Below, one piece after another: positions 1-9,124 of a stretch of DNA of 64,000 nt; position 1 is the first letter of the stretch, and each line of letters begins with the position of its first letter. Source of the DNA: Phytophthora colocasiae (taxonomy: Eukaryota > Oomycota > Peronosporomycetes > Peronosporales > Peronosporaceae); contig JAGKQI010000100.1 of NCBI GenBank assembly GCA_018806915.1, positions 2,480,001 through 2,544,000 on the forward strand, in the 5' to 3' direction. The notes below the pieces were generated by a model, which saw only the letters and a program-made list of their open reading frames with translations, did no database searches and had not been told where the DNA came from. A program made the translations under genes and the position numbers.

Positions 1-991
1 GTGCGTCCGCATACGCTTGACATTCATCTTTGGTCCATGGATTCATGTAGATCTTGGCACATCCTTCTTTCACAAAGGTGTGGTAGTTTTTTCTACGCGG
101 ACTGGCGAATAGGTAGCAATGCTCAAAACAACCACACACATCTACCCATGCTCCACCATCCTCATTTCCATCAAACAACCCTTCATATCGATTTCCAGAA
201 ATTGGCTTCAAAGATGCATCGTAGCAGTTTTCGGAAGAGTTCCAAGTGAAGTAAAACATCTTCGCACCATGACGAAGAGGTCGGTACGCCACATTCTTGT
301 GCTCCAACACGAACAAAAGCAGCAAAAATATCCCAAACACAGACTTCCCGATTCCAGGACTACCAATAATGAGAACTCGGTCAGCGTCCGTGCGTCGCAA
401 AACCTCCATCATGATCTCGTATATATCCCAATACTCCTGTCGGACAAACAAACCATTGCGCAAACTAACTACCCGTGGGATCTTTAATAGCGCCCCCACA
501 GCCAAATCAGTCTCGCGATCCAATTCCTGTGCAAATTTGCTGATGGTATCAATACTTTCCTGCCAAATGGCCAAGTCATAACCACCTTCTGTTCCATTTT
601 CCCTCCAAATGGGCGATTCACCACCACCCACTTTCTGCTTTTTCCTGGGTGGAATCTCCAGACCAGAAACTAACACGTGGACTTGACCCTCATCCGGCTG
701 GAAGTTCTCTCCGAAATACTTGTCATTGTTGAGGGATAATGCTGGATCCATAGTGACGAACTGGGTTTCGGCATCATCAAGCGTCACAGTTGCTGCTTCA
801 GCCTGATCCAGAAATGAGCCATTCTTCTTCTTCGCCAGGAAAAGCTTTAGCTTCTCAGCATCACCATCCTCCAAGTCGTTCTTCCACTCTTCCATAATCG
901 CAGTTTACAACTCATTCACCGACTGTTTCGCGTCAATTTTGACTGGAAATACGTTACCGACCAGAACGCAGAACAGACTAAGCTTGACCAT
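1..991 (-). pseudogene. CRN (Crinkler) effector-like gene, left copy, cut by window edge and with an early nonsense codon
   Basis: This is the reverse complement of the CRN copy at 3817-5624. It starts at the ATG complement 989-991 and runs off the left edge, so the C-terminal part is not seen. It encodes the ubiquitin-like CRN N-terminal domain with an LFLAK motif, then a linker and an NTPase region with Walker A GSPGIGKS. About 28 codons in, the Lys codon of the other copy (AAA, in GELKT) is TAA here (near 906), so the reading frame stops within the N-terminal domain. The homopolymer after the Walker A region has five T here and four in the right copy, so this copy keeps frame where the right copy loses it. 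CRN proteins are host-translocated oomycete effectors, often nuclear; the family call is firm and the pseudogene call rests on one base. Confidence 0.8.
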
Positions 992-1591
992 CTTTCCTTC
1001 TTTGGTGGCGGATTCTGGAATGGAGGGAGTGAGATGAATTCGAGTTCCCCTGATGGATAGATCTTGCCCTCGAAAAACAATCCCTAACTTCCCTAACTAT
1101 CAAACCCTACTTTAATATCCGTAATTTCCCTAAAATACGTGCCTTCTAGCACGAGGCCGGGGTGCATGCAGATGTCCAGATACGCCAGCACGACGGTGCC
1201 TCATTTTGGGAGATAGGTAACACGTGCCCCATTAAAACTGGAAGTTCTCTCCGAAATACTTGTCATCCTTGAGTAGCAGTGTTCAAATTTGTTGGACAAT
1301 TATCTTGTAACAAGTATTCTCAATGACGGTGAGCGAGCAACAAGAAGTTCGAGATCTCAACTTCGTCTAGTGCTGCAGCTGTGGTATGTATCAAGTAACT
1401 TATCGCTTCTTCCTCCTCGGATCCTACCAACGAAAGCAGCGATGCGATTTGAGTGAAACTTTTCAGAGAATTGAACGTTCATTCAGTTTTATCAAAGCTC
1501 ATGACAAAAAATCAAGGCTAGCGCTAGCGACGTTAAAGTCTTGGACGAGTACACCTTGGTAGGGTGTTTGTCATGGGATCACTTGGCCAAT
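992..1591. other. Non-coding mosaic between CRN and glycine-rich gene (left copy)
   Basis: No gene is seen. The stretch is a patchwork. About 1163-1212 resembles a piece of an amino-acid transporter gene, and about 1238-1268 repeats a short piece of CRN coding sequence (around the codons for DKYFG). The part next to 992 is the CRN upstream region. The same mosaic occurs inverted at 3218-3816 and in shortened form at 7265-7810. Confidence 0.6.
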
Positions 1592-1873
1592 TTACCAGCC
1601 CCAACCTCCACCAAGGCCGCAGCAGCGGTTCCAACCTCCCCAGCCTCCACCCCAGCCTCCGCCCCAGCCTCCGCCCCAACCTCCGCCCCAACCTCCACCC
1701 CAGCCCATTCCGCCGTAAGGTCCTCCTCCCCAGTATTGCTCCTTCTTGTTGTCAGTAGCAGTCTTTGACGCAGCTTCGACGGGTGTAGAAGCCGTTCGCA
1801 GCGCTGGTTGGTCGGCAGCAGCAACATTCGCGACAGCAAGTGCAGCGACGACGGCAAGAGCAGCGATCTTCAT
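1592..1873 (-). CDS. Small secreted Gly/Trp-repeat protein, copy 1 (93 aa)
   Basis: A 93-residue protein starting at the ATG complement 1871-1873. Residues 1-20 form an Ala-rich hydrophobic signal peptide (MKIAALAVVAALAV...), with likely cleavage near residue 20. A polar stretch of about 26 residues follows, then five GGGW tetrapeptides and a C-terminal GGW-x-RCC-GLGGGWGW tail with a Cys pair. It has no enzyme motif. Gly/Trp repeats suggest a cell-wall or extracellular structural or adhesive protein, but this is inference. Two further copies lie at 2936-3217 and 7811-8080. The arginine- and alanine-rich frames overlapping it are shadows. Confidence 0.75.
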   Translation of the reverse strand: MKIAALAVVAALAVANVAAADQPALRTASTPVEAASKTATDNKKEQYWGGGPYGGMGWGGGWGGGWGGGWGGGWGGGWGGWNRCCGLGGGWGW

Positions 1874-1920
1874 GACTTGTAGTTGATTCTTGAGCCCCCT
1901 TGAAGCAACTTGCGTTGTGA

Positions 1921-2089
1921 ATGCTGTTGATGAGCTTGTAGGTTGTGCAAGTCTAGAAACATATCGGGAGCATTTCCCCTGAAGTTGAAGTGAGTGGAAG
2001 ATTTTGACACCATACTTTTCAGGAAATTGTAAGCGGGAACCCCCAAATTGACAGGATTTCACCTCAGTTCGCTTCCTACAAAAGCTCTG
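1921..2089. other. Unique spacer segment upstream of glycine-rich copy 1
   Basis: This is the minus-strand upstream region of copy 1. It differs from the upstream regions of copies 2 and 3, apart from one short shared motif (TGAAGTTGAAGTGAGTG near 1980-1997). The three small-protein genes therefore do not share a full promoter. No coding signal is seen. Confidence 0.4.
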
Positions 2090-2745
2090 GAAGAAATGGT
2101 AAGATCTTCATTCTCACGTTGAGCATCAATCTGTACGAGTGCATATTTTTTTTTCGATTTAAGCATCAAAACATTGGAAACCTTGGTAGATGAGGTGCAA
2201 GAGTTATCTGCTTCTGCCTCTGTTTAAACGAATTTACTACAGCTCGGCAATCAGTTGCTTTGTCCCTCCCTCCTTCTCCGAAATGATCTTGCCGATACTC
2301 AACTTGAAAGTCGTTGGCTACTGATGCGTTCCATTAGCTGGTTGGTGCTGTTCGTCTTGGCGTTCATGACCTCTATGGCCTCAGATGCGAACTGAACAAA
2401 ATACGAGCCGGGGCTCTCCACATTGCGGAACATCTCGAACAGAATGTGCTCTATCTCCCCCCACGACCATTCAACATGCGCTGCAGTCGACCAAACTCAG
2501 TAGGAATGACCCTTTTCACCTCTGCTACCAACGATTCCCAGGTTGGTGTCATCGAAAAGAGAAAGCCAGGATTTGATGTTGAATCGATTAAACCACTCCA
2601 TTTCATCCCCCAGCTCCACTGCGTCCACATATACTTGACACTCGTCCTTGGTCCATGGATTCATGTAGATCTTGACACACTTTTCCTTCGCAATTTGCTG
2701 GTAGTTTTCTGCGTAGGAACACACAATTGCTTTAACAACGTCATT
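2090..2745 (-). pseudogene. CRN fragment, middle region and 3' end only
   Basis: Minus-strand remnant closely related to 8272-9060. It keeps the CRN middle-region motifs YMNPWTKDECQ and EWFNRFN (about 2724-2580). A short deletion then shifts the frame before the LVGGKP motif present in the other copies. The rest (to about 2390) is recognisable in another frame, followed by 3'-flanking sequence shared with 8940-9060 and partly with 7100-7260. The N-terminal LFLAK domain and the Walker A motif are absent. It lies in the spacer of the inverted duplication. Confidence 0.75.
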
Positions 2746-2751
2746 CTTGAG

Positions 2752-2834
2752 GTTAAAGTGAGTGACAGACTTTTACTTGACGTGAAATTTATTCAGATTT
2801 GTCGTTGTGGTAAATCTATCACTCACTTCAACTT
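2752..2834. repeat. Short inverted-repeat element upstream of glycine-rich copy 2
   Basis: Two imperfect arms related to GTTGAAGTGAGTGACAG and its complement flank about 45 bp of AT-rich sequence. The same unit, with cleaner arms, is at 8181-8267. Copy 1 has only one arm (near 1980-1997). It could be a tiny MITE-like insertion or a promoter hairpin. Confidence 0.5.
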
Positions 2835-2935
2835 CAAAGGAAATACTCCCGAGGTGTCGAGACTACAATCCGCAAGCCTCAAACAAAGGTCACAACGCAA
2901 GTTGCTTCAAGGGGATCAAGAATCAACTACAAGTC

Positions 2936-3217
2936 ATGAAGATCGCTGCTCTTGCCGTCGTTGCTGCGCTTGCTGTCGCGAATGTTGCTGCTGCCGACCA
3001 ACCAGCGCTGCGAACGGCTTCTACACCCGTCGAAGCGGCTTCGAAGACTGCTACTGACAATAAGAAGGAGCAGTTCTGGGGAGGAGGACCTTACGGCGGA
3101 ATGGGCTGGGGTGGAGGTTGGGGCGGAGGTTGGGGCGGAGGCTGGGGCGGAGGCTGGGGTGGAGGCTGGGGAGGTTGGAACCGCTGCTGCGGCCTTGGTG
3201 GAGGTTGGGGCTGGTAA
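2936..3217 (+). CDS. Small secreted Gly/Trp-repeat protein, copy 2 (93 aa)
   Basis: Starts at the ATG at 2936 and has the same length as copy 1. It has a signal peptide of about 20 residues, five GGGW repeats and a tail with an RCC pair. It differs from copy 1 by a Tyr-to-Phe change just before the first WGGG. The upstream region (about 2735-2935) is shared with copy 3 rather than copy 1, including the hairpin at 2752-2834. A longer in-frame start at 2807 is possible but would bury the signal peptide, so 2936 is preferred. Confidence 0.75.
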   Translation: MKIAALAVVAALAVANVAAADQPALRTASTPVEAASKTATDNKKEQFWGGGPYGGMGWGGGWGGGWGGGWGGGWGGGWGGWNRCCGLGGGWGW

Positions 3218-3816
3218 ATTGGCCAAGTGATCCCATGACAAACACCCTACCAAGGTGTACTCGTCCAAGACTTTAACGTCGCTAGCGCTAGCCTTGATTT
3301 TTTGTCATGAGCTTTGATAAAACTGAATGAACGTTCAATTCTCTGAAAAGTTTCACTCAAATCGCATCGCTGCTTTCGTTGGTAGGATCCGAGGAGGAAG
3401 AAGCGATAAGTTACTTGATACATACCACAGCTGCAGCACTAGACGAAGTTGAGATCTCGAACTTCTTGTTGCTCGCTCACCGTCATTGAGAATACTTGTT
3501 ACAAGATAATTGTCCAACAAATTTGAACACTGCTACTCAAGGATGACAAGTATTTCGGAGAGAACTTCCAGTTTTAATGGGGCACGTGTTACCTATCTCC
3601 CAAAATGAGGCACCGTCGTGCTGGCGTATCTGGACATCTGCATGCACCCCGGCCTAGTGCTAGAAGGCACGTATTTTAGGGAAATTACGGATATTAAAGT
3701 AGGGGTTGATAGTTAGGGAAGTTAGGGATTGTTTTTCGAGGGCAAGATCTATCCATCAGGGGAACTCGAATTCATCTCACTCCTCCATTCCAGAATCCGC
3801 CACCAAAGAAGGAAAG
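3218..3816. other. Non-coding mosaic between glycine-rich copy 2 and CRN (right copy)
   Basis: This is the mirror of 992-1591. The CRN-coding snippet is near 3543-3572, and the transporter-like fragment near 3597-3646 resembles the sense strand of the gene at 15859-17334. No independent gene is seen. Confidence 0.55.
3772..3791 (+). promoter_or_regulatory. Possible oomycete initiator upstream of right CRN
   Basis: The pyrimidine-rich string TCATCTCACTCCTCCATTCC begins 45 bp before the CRN ATG. It resembles the oomycete Inr/FPR arrangement (TCAYTYY followed by a second pyrimidine-rich core). The same string exists in mirror image near 1017-1036. It was judged on sequence alone. Confidence 0.3.
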
Positions 3817-5624
3817 ATGGTCAAGCTTAGTCTGTTCTGCGTCCTGGTCGGTAACGTATTTCCAGTCAAAATTGACGCGAAACAGTCGGTGGGTGAGTTG
3901 AAAACTGCGATCATGGAAGAGTGGAAGAACGACTTGGAGGATGATGATGCTGAGAAGCTAAAGCTTTTCCTGGCGAAGAAGAAGAATGGCTCATTTCTGG
4001 ATCAGGCTGAAGCAGCAACTGTGACGCTTGATGATGCCGAAACCCAGTTCGTCACTATGGATCCAGCATTATCCCTCAACAATGACAAGTATTTCGGAGA
4101 CAACTTCCAGCCGGATGAGGGTCAAGTCCACGTGTTAGTTTCTGGTCTGGAGATTCCACCCAGGAAAAAGCAGAAAGTGGGTGGTGGTGAATCGCCCATT
4201 TGGAGGGAAAATGGAACAGAAGGTGGTTATGACTTGGCCATTTGGCAGGAAAGTATTGATACCATCAGCAAATTTGCACAGGAATTGGATCGCGAGACTG
4301 ATTTGGCTGTGGGGGCGCTATTAAAGATCCCACGGGTAGTTAGTTTGCGCAATGGTTTGTTTGTCCGACAGGAGTATTGGGATATATACGAGATCATGAT
4401 GGAGGTTTTGCGACGCACGGACGCTGACCGAGTTCTCATTATTGGTAGTCCTGGAATCGGGAAGTCTGTGTTTGGGATATTTTGCTGCTTTTGTTCGTGT
4501 TGGAGCACAAGAATGTGGCGTACCGACCTCTTCGTCATGGTGCGAAGATGTTTTACTTCACTTGGAACTCTTCCGAAAACTGCTACGATGCATCTTTGAA
4601 GCCAATTTCTGGAAATCGATATGAAGGGTTGTTTGATGGAAATGAGGATGGTGGAGCATGGGTAGATGTGTGTGGTTGTTTTGAGCATTGCTACCTATTC
4701 GCCAGTCCGCGTAGAGAAAACTACCACACCTTTGTGAAAGAAGGATGTGCCAAGATCTACATGAATCCATGGACCAAAGATGAATGTCAAGCGTATGCGG
4801 ACGCACTGGAACTGGAGGACAAAATGGAGTGGGTTAATCGATTTAACCTTGTTGGAGGCAAGCCACGACTGCTGTTTTTGCATTGTAAAACCTTGGAATC
4901 ATTGGTATCAGAGGTGAAAATGTTTATCCGCGCGGGGATTGATGATCTACAGGCCTTGATGAAAAACGAGAAGGAGATGAAACATATTTTGATCGAAATG
5001 CGTCGTGATGTAGAGAGCCCTGGCGTGTGCTTTTACCAATTTGCATCTGATACCATTGAGAGGATGGTAAAGAAAGCTGTCGGTATTCAGTCCGATGAGA
5101 AGTTGGTAGACGTTGCTCTTCCGCATATAGGAGTGTGGGAACAGCAAAGAAGCGAGCGTTTTCTGCTTCAAAGAGCTGCCGACAGCCAGATTTGTGTGCG
5201 GTCACTGGAAGGTGATTCCAACGAGATACTTCTCGGCCCGTACAGTGCAAAATTTAAAGAAATTCGAAAGAGATCGGAAATCCAAACTGAAGAGATGGTG
5301 TATCGGCCCATGTCGAAGAACTTTTCTGTCGATGGTGTTCTCGTTGTACCAGCTGAACGTCGTGTTCTCTACCTTCAGGCGACTGTGAGTTTGAAGCGTC
5401 CCGTCTGGCTGAAGTTGTTCAAAGAGGTTGTTGACAAATTGGTGGGCCGCGAAGAGTTTGCAGAGTATACGCACACTCTTCTCTTCTTGGTTGAGGCAGG
5501 TACGTACGACAAGTTCAAAGAACAACCGTATGGAACTATGGAGGGGGAAGAATGGAAACCTGATTTCGGGGTGGACGTGATGCAGTGTGTTGGCAAGTTC
5601 CCTACGCTAAGAGAGTTTTGGTAA
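3817..5624 (+). pseudogene. CRN effector-like gene, right copy, single-base frame break after Walker A
   Basis: The reading frame opens at the ATG 3817 (MVKLSLF...), in a good context just after AAAG. In order it has a ubiquitin-like N-terminal domain with LKLFLAKK (about residues 45-55), an HVLV motif, a basic patch (RKKQK), an NTPase with GSPGIGKS (about 4444-4470), and the YMNPWTKDECQ and LVGGKPR motifs. The C-terminal part has the pattern of a restriction-endonuclease-fold nuclease (VDGVL... YLQATVS, about 5330-5400). NTPase plus REase architecture is known in Crinkler-RHS-type effectors. The frame breaks at about 4480, where a T run is one base shorter than in the left copy. The second half, to the TAA at 5622-5624, is fully open. 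Loss of one T may be a real lesion or an assembly error. Intact length would be about 600 residues. Confidence 0.8.
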
Positions 5625-5884
5625 TTAAAAAAAAAACTAAAAGCCATTTTTCATGCATACTTTTGTTTCACTGAGGTAAATTGTTAACGGCAGAACCAGG
5701 TGAGTTGAAGAATGTCGATACATCTTTCACATTGTCGAAATCTATCTGTTACTAAATCGTTCTTCCGCCGTATCTAACGGGGATACATGTAGTACAACAT
5801 CAGAAGCTTTTCCCCATTCGAGAATTTGCTGGGGAAAACTGCGCGATCATCGGAGACGGGAGTGTGATCTCAGTTCCCATTCAA
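5625..5884 (+). other. Gap between CRN copies, with start-less CRN 5' remnant
   Basis: About 5837-5884 still reads as the first part of a CRN N-terminal domain (CAIIGDGSV-like), in frame with the next gene, but no ATG precedes it in frame. The rest shows no gene. The first ~70 bp are AT-rich and probably hold the 3' end of the preceding CRN transcript. Confidence 0.45.
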
Positions 5885-7099
5885 ATGTGGATGACGTTTG
5901 CTTTCCTGAAAGAAGAGATCAAGAAGAACAAGGCCGATACGATCACGTGCGACGTCAAGAACCTGCAGCTTTTCCTGGCAAAGAAGGGTGATACCTGGCT
6001 TAATGAGGCTGAAGCAGCTACTGTGACTCCAACCGAGGCTGAAACGCAGTTCGTGGAGATGAATCCTATGCTGTGGCTCAAAAACAAGAACCACTTTGGA
6101 GCGAACTTCGAACCGGACGAGAGTCTAGTCCACATACTGGTGGTAGTCCCGGAGATGCCACCCAGGAAAAAGCACAAAGTGGGTGATGAATTACCCTTTT
6201 GGCAGGGAGAATTGAACACGATCTGCGAGTTTGGGCAGGGATTGAACCGTGATACTGATCTGGCCACTGGAGAACTATTGCAAACATCACAGGAAGTTTT
6301 GGGTGTTTTGGGTGTAAATGTTCGCAAAGGTGTGTACATCCGACAAGAGTATTGGGATGTTTACGAGATTTTGGAGGAGAATCTGCAGTCCAGTGACGAG
6401 ATCGACAGAGTTCTTGTGGTTGGCAGTCCTGGTATTGGGAAGTCTGTGTTTGGGGTGCTTTTGCTGCTTTTGTTCATTTCAGAGCACAAAAATGTGGCCT
6501 ACAGACCTTTTGGTAGTGATGTGAAGCTGAACTATTTCACTTGGAACGATGTTGAGAACCAGTACGAGACATCGTTGAATGCCGTTCTTGAAAATCGATA
6601 CGAAGGGCTGTTCGACGGCAACGACGCTAGTGGAGCATGGAAAAATACTATCTTTGAGCACTCCTATCTGTTTGCCGATCCTCAGACTGAAAACTACAAC
6701 GAATTCGTCCAGGATCGGTGTTTCAAGATCTACATGAATCCATGGACCAAAGATGAGTGTCAAGCGTATTGGGACGCAGTGGAGTTGGAGGACGACATGG
6801 AGTGGTATCACCGGTACAACCTCGTTGGAGGCAAGCCGCGATTTGTGTTTTCGACTTGTCCAACCTTCGAGTCGTTGGTAGATGAGGTGGAAAGGGTCAT
6901 TCCCACAGAGAATGAGCAATTGAAGAGTATGGTGAAAGGTCTAGAGGAGATGAAGCATATTCTGTTCGAGATATATCGCGATGTGGAGAACCCTAGCCTG
7001 TATTTTGTGCAACTTGCATCGGGGGTTATCCAGACTATGGTCCTGACCATGAATACCAAGTATATTCGTTTCCAGAAGATGATGGAAACACTCAGCTAG
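5885..7099 (+). CDS. Short CRN-like protein: N-terminal domain plus NTPase region, no nuclease part
   Basis: About 404 residues from the ATG at 5885; homologous sequence continues upstream to about 5837 without a start codon. It carries an LQLFLAKK motif (LFLAK), HILVVVPEMPP (HVLV-type motif), a basic RKKHK patch, a Walker A GSPGIGKS near 6428, and the YMNPWTKDECQ and LVGGKPR motifs. It ends about 25 codons after the VQLAS segment, where the right CRN copy continues for about 180 residues into its nuclease domain. It is unbroken over 404 codons but probably lacks the normal start and certainly lacks the C-terminal toxin-type domain. It may be a truncated pseudogene or a short variant. Confidence 0.55.
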   Translation: MWMTFAFLKEEIKKNKADTITCDVKNLQLFLAKKGDTWLNEAEAATVTPTEAETQFVEMNPMLWLKNKNHFGANFEPDESLVHILVVVPEMPPRKKHKVGDELPFWQGELNTICEFGQGLNRDTDLATGELLQTSQEVLGVLGVNVRKGVYIRQEYWDVYEILEENLQSSDEIDRVLVVGSPGIGKSVFGVLLLLLFISEHKNVAYRPFGSDVKLNYFTWNDVENQYETSLNAVLENRYEGLFDGNDASGAWKNTIFEHSYLFADPQTENYNEFVQDRCFKIYMNPWTKDECQAYWDAVELEDDMEWYHRYNLVGGKPRFVFSTCPTFESLVDEVERVIPTENEQLKSMVKGLEEMKHILFEIYRDVENPSLYFVQLASGVIQTMVLTMNTKYIRFQKMMETLS

Positions 7100-7810
7100 G
7101 CAGAGTGGATGGTAATACATTTTGTTCTTCTTTTAAGGTTTTCAATCTTTTGATGTTGAGATGGATAAATAAAAAAATATGCACTCGTAAACGTGAGAAT
7201 GAAGATATTAGTTCACCATTTTTTTCAGAGCTTTTGTAGGAAGCGAACTGAGGTGAAACCACTTGAAATGGAGTGAGATGAATTCGAGTTCCCCTGATGG
7301 ATAGATCTTGCCCTCGAAAAACAATCCCTAACTTCCCTAACTATCAAACCCTAATATCCATAACTTCCCTAAAATACGTATGGGGCCGGGTACGCTAGCA
7401 CGACGGTACCTCATTTTGGGAGATAGGTAACACGTGCCCCATTAAAACTGGAAGTTCTCTCCGAAATACTTGTCATCCTTGAGTAGCAGTGTTCAAATTT
7501 GTTGGACAATTATCTTGTAACAAGTATTCTCAATGACGGTGAGCGAGCAACAAGAAGTTCGAGATCTCAACTTCGTCTAGCGCTGCAGCTGTGGTATGTA
7601 TCAAGTAACTTATCGCTTCTTCCTCCTCGGATCCTACCAACGAAAGCAGCGATGCGATTTGAGTGAAACTTTTTCAGAGAATTGAACGTTCATTCAGTTT
7701 TATCAAAGCTCATGACAAAAAATCAAGGCTAGCGCTAGTGACGTTAAAGACTTGGACGAGTCTTTACCTACACCTTGGTAGGGTGTTCGTCATGGGATCT
7801 CTTGGCCAAT
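7100..7810. other. Non-coding: CRN 3' flank, then third copy of the mosaic
   Basis: About 7130-7260 matches the 3' flank of the CRN fragment at 2060-2190. From about 7265 it matches 1020-1591 in the same orientation, with a deletion that removes most of the transporter-like fragment (only about 7388-7430 is left). The CRN gene that lies beyond this point in the other copies is missing here. Confidence 0.5.
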
Positions 7811-8080
7811 TTACCAGCCCCAACCTCCACCAAGGCCGCAGCAGCGGTTCCAACCTCCCCAGCCTCCTCCCCAGCCTCCACCCCAGCCTCCGCCCCAACC
7901 TCCACCCCAGCCCATTCCGCCGTAAGGTCCTCCTCCCCAGAACTGCTCCTTCTTATTGTCAGTAGCAGTCTTCGAAGCCGCTTCGACGGGTGTAGAAGCC
8001 GTTCGCAGCGCTGGTTGGTCGGCAGCAGCAACATTCGCGACAGCAAGCGCAGCAACGACGGCAAGAGCAGCGATCTTCAT
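7811..8080 (-). CDS. Small secreted Gly/Trp-repeat protein, copy 3 (89 aa)
   Basis: Starts at the ATG complement 8078-8080. It has the same signal peptide and tail as copies 1 and 2 but four GGGW repeats instead of five, a clean 12-bp repeat-unit difference. Its upstream region contains the 8181-8267 hairpin. All three copies keep an open frame while the neighbouring CRN copies decay. Confidence 0.75.
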   Translation of the reverse strand: MKIAALAVVAALAVANVAAADQPALRTASTPVEAASKTATDNKKEQFWGGGPYGGMGWGGGWGGGWGGGWGGGWGGWNRCCGLGGGWGW

Positions 8081-8180
8081 GACTTGTAGTTGATTCTTGA
8101 TCCCCTTGAAGCAACTTGCGTTGTGACCTTTGTTTGGGGCTTGCGGATTGTAGTCTCGACACCTCGGGAGTATTTCCTTT

Positions 8181-8267
8181 GAAGTTGAAGTGAGTGACAG
8201 GTTTACCACAACGACAAATCTGAATAAATTTCACGTCAAGTAAAAGTCTGTCACTCACTTCAACCTC
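8181..8267. repeat. ~87-bp inverted-repeat element upstream of glycine-rich copy 3
   Basis: Arms 8181-8200 and 8248-8267 are complementary over 20 bp with one mismatch, around a 47-bp AT-rich centre. It is the same element as 2752-2834. Confidence 0.6.
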
Positions 8268-8271
8268 AAGA

Positions 8272-8936
8272 ATGACGTTGTTAAAGCTGCGTGATCATCG
8301 GAGGCAGGAGTATGATCTCAGTCGCCATTCAAATGTGGATGACGGTTGTTTTCCTGAAAGAAGAGATCAAGAAGATACGATCACGTGCGATGTGAAGAAC
8401 GTGCAGTTCTTCCTCGATGAAGAAGAGTACGAGGGGGTCTTTGATAGCAAGGAGTCTTGAGAAGCATTGAATGACAGCTCAATTGTGTGTTCCTACCTGT
8501 TTGCCAGTCCGTACGCAGAAAACTACCAGCAATTTGCGAAGGAAAAGTGTGTCAAGATCTGTACATGAATCCATGGACCAAGGACGAGTGTCAAGTATAT
8601 GTGGACGCAGTGGAGCTGGGGGATGAAATGGAGTGGTTTAATCGATTCAACCTCGTCGGAGGAAAGCCTGGCTTCCTCTTTTCGATAACACCAACCTGGG
8701 AATCGTTGGTAGCAGAGGTGAAAAGGATCATTCCTACTGAGTTTGGTCGACTGCAGCGCATGTTGAATGGTCGTGGGGAAATAGAGCACATTCTGCTCGA
8801 GATGTTCCGCAATGCGGAGAACCCCGGCTCGTATTTTGTTCAGTTCGCATCTGAGGCCATAGAGGTCATGAACGCCAAGACGAACAGCACCAACCAGCTA
8901 ATGGAACGCATCAGTAGCCAACGACTTTCAAGTTGA
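8272..8936 (+). pseudogene. CRN copy with internal deletion and frame breaks
   Basis: The first part (8285-8420) is a decayed N-terminal domain close to 5840-5975, with the LFLA position reading FFLDE. It then jumps to a remnant of the YEGLFDG segment, so the linker and the Walker A region are deleted. An extra GT at about 8560 breaks the frame before the YMNPWTKDECQ motif. The rest is open to 8936 and ends in an extension (NQLMERIS...) not seen in the longer copies. It is not functional as a CRN effector in this form. Confidence 0.7.
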
Positions 8937-9124
8937 GTATCGGCAAGATCATTTCGAAGAAGGAGGGAGGGACAACAGCAACTGATTGCCGAGATGTAGT
9001 AAATTCGTTTAAACAGAGGCAAAGGCAGAAAACTCTTGTCACCTCATCTACCAACAATAAAATAAATGGGGGACGGTAACACAGCATTTATTGTCTGATA
9101 CACTCCATTTCCCGCCACCTAAAA

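Larger units (their letters stand above)
1..1920. repeat. Left arm of a ~1.9-kb inverted duplication
   Basis: Position 1 pairs with 4806 and position 1920 with about 2890. The arm holds a CRN pseudogene, its upstream region, a non-coding stretch and a glycine-rich gene, all mirrored in the right arm. Similarity stops abruptly at 1920/2890. By eye the arms differ by a few substitutions and single-base indels. The spacer is about 970 bp. Confidence 0.9.
2890..4806. repeat. Right arm of the ~1.9-kb inverted duplication
   Basis: This is the mirror of 1-1920. It contains glycine-rich copy 2, the non-coding mosaic and the first ~330 codons of the right CRN copy. Homology may continue left of position 1, outside the window, since the right CRN gene continues to 5624. 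Confidence 0.9.
7265..8290. repeat. Third copy of the glycine-rich gene block, same orientation as the left arm
   Basis: Carries the mosaic, the small-protein gene and an upstream region that matches 2735-2935 in reverse. With the CRN remnant beyond it (to about 9060), it mirrors the block 2090-3800. The cluster therefore holds two overlapping inverted duplications. Confidence 0.8.

Noticed and set aside
1579..1857. Arg/Glu-rich and Pro/Ser-rich frames overlapping the Gly/Trp-repeat genes in all three copies
   Set aside because: They follow from the GGGW repeat read in other frames and lack a signal peptide; the 93/89-residue frame with signal peptide is the clear gene.
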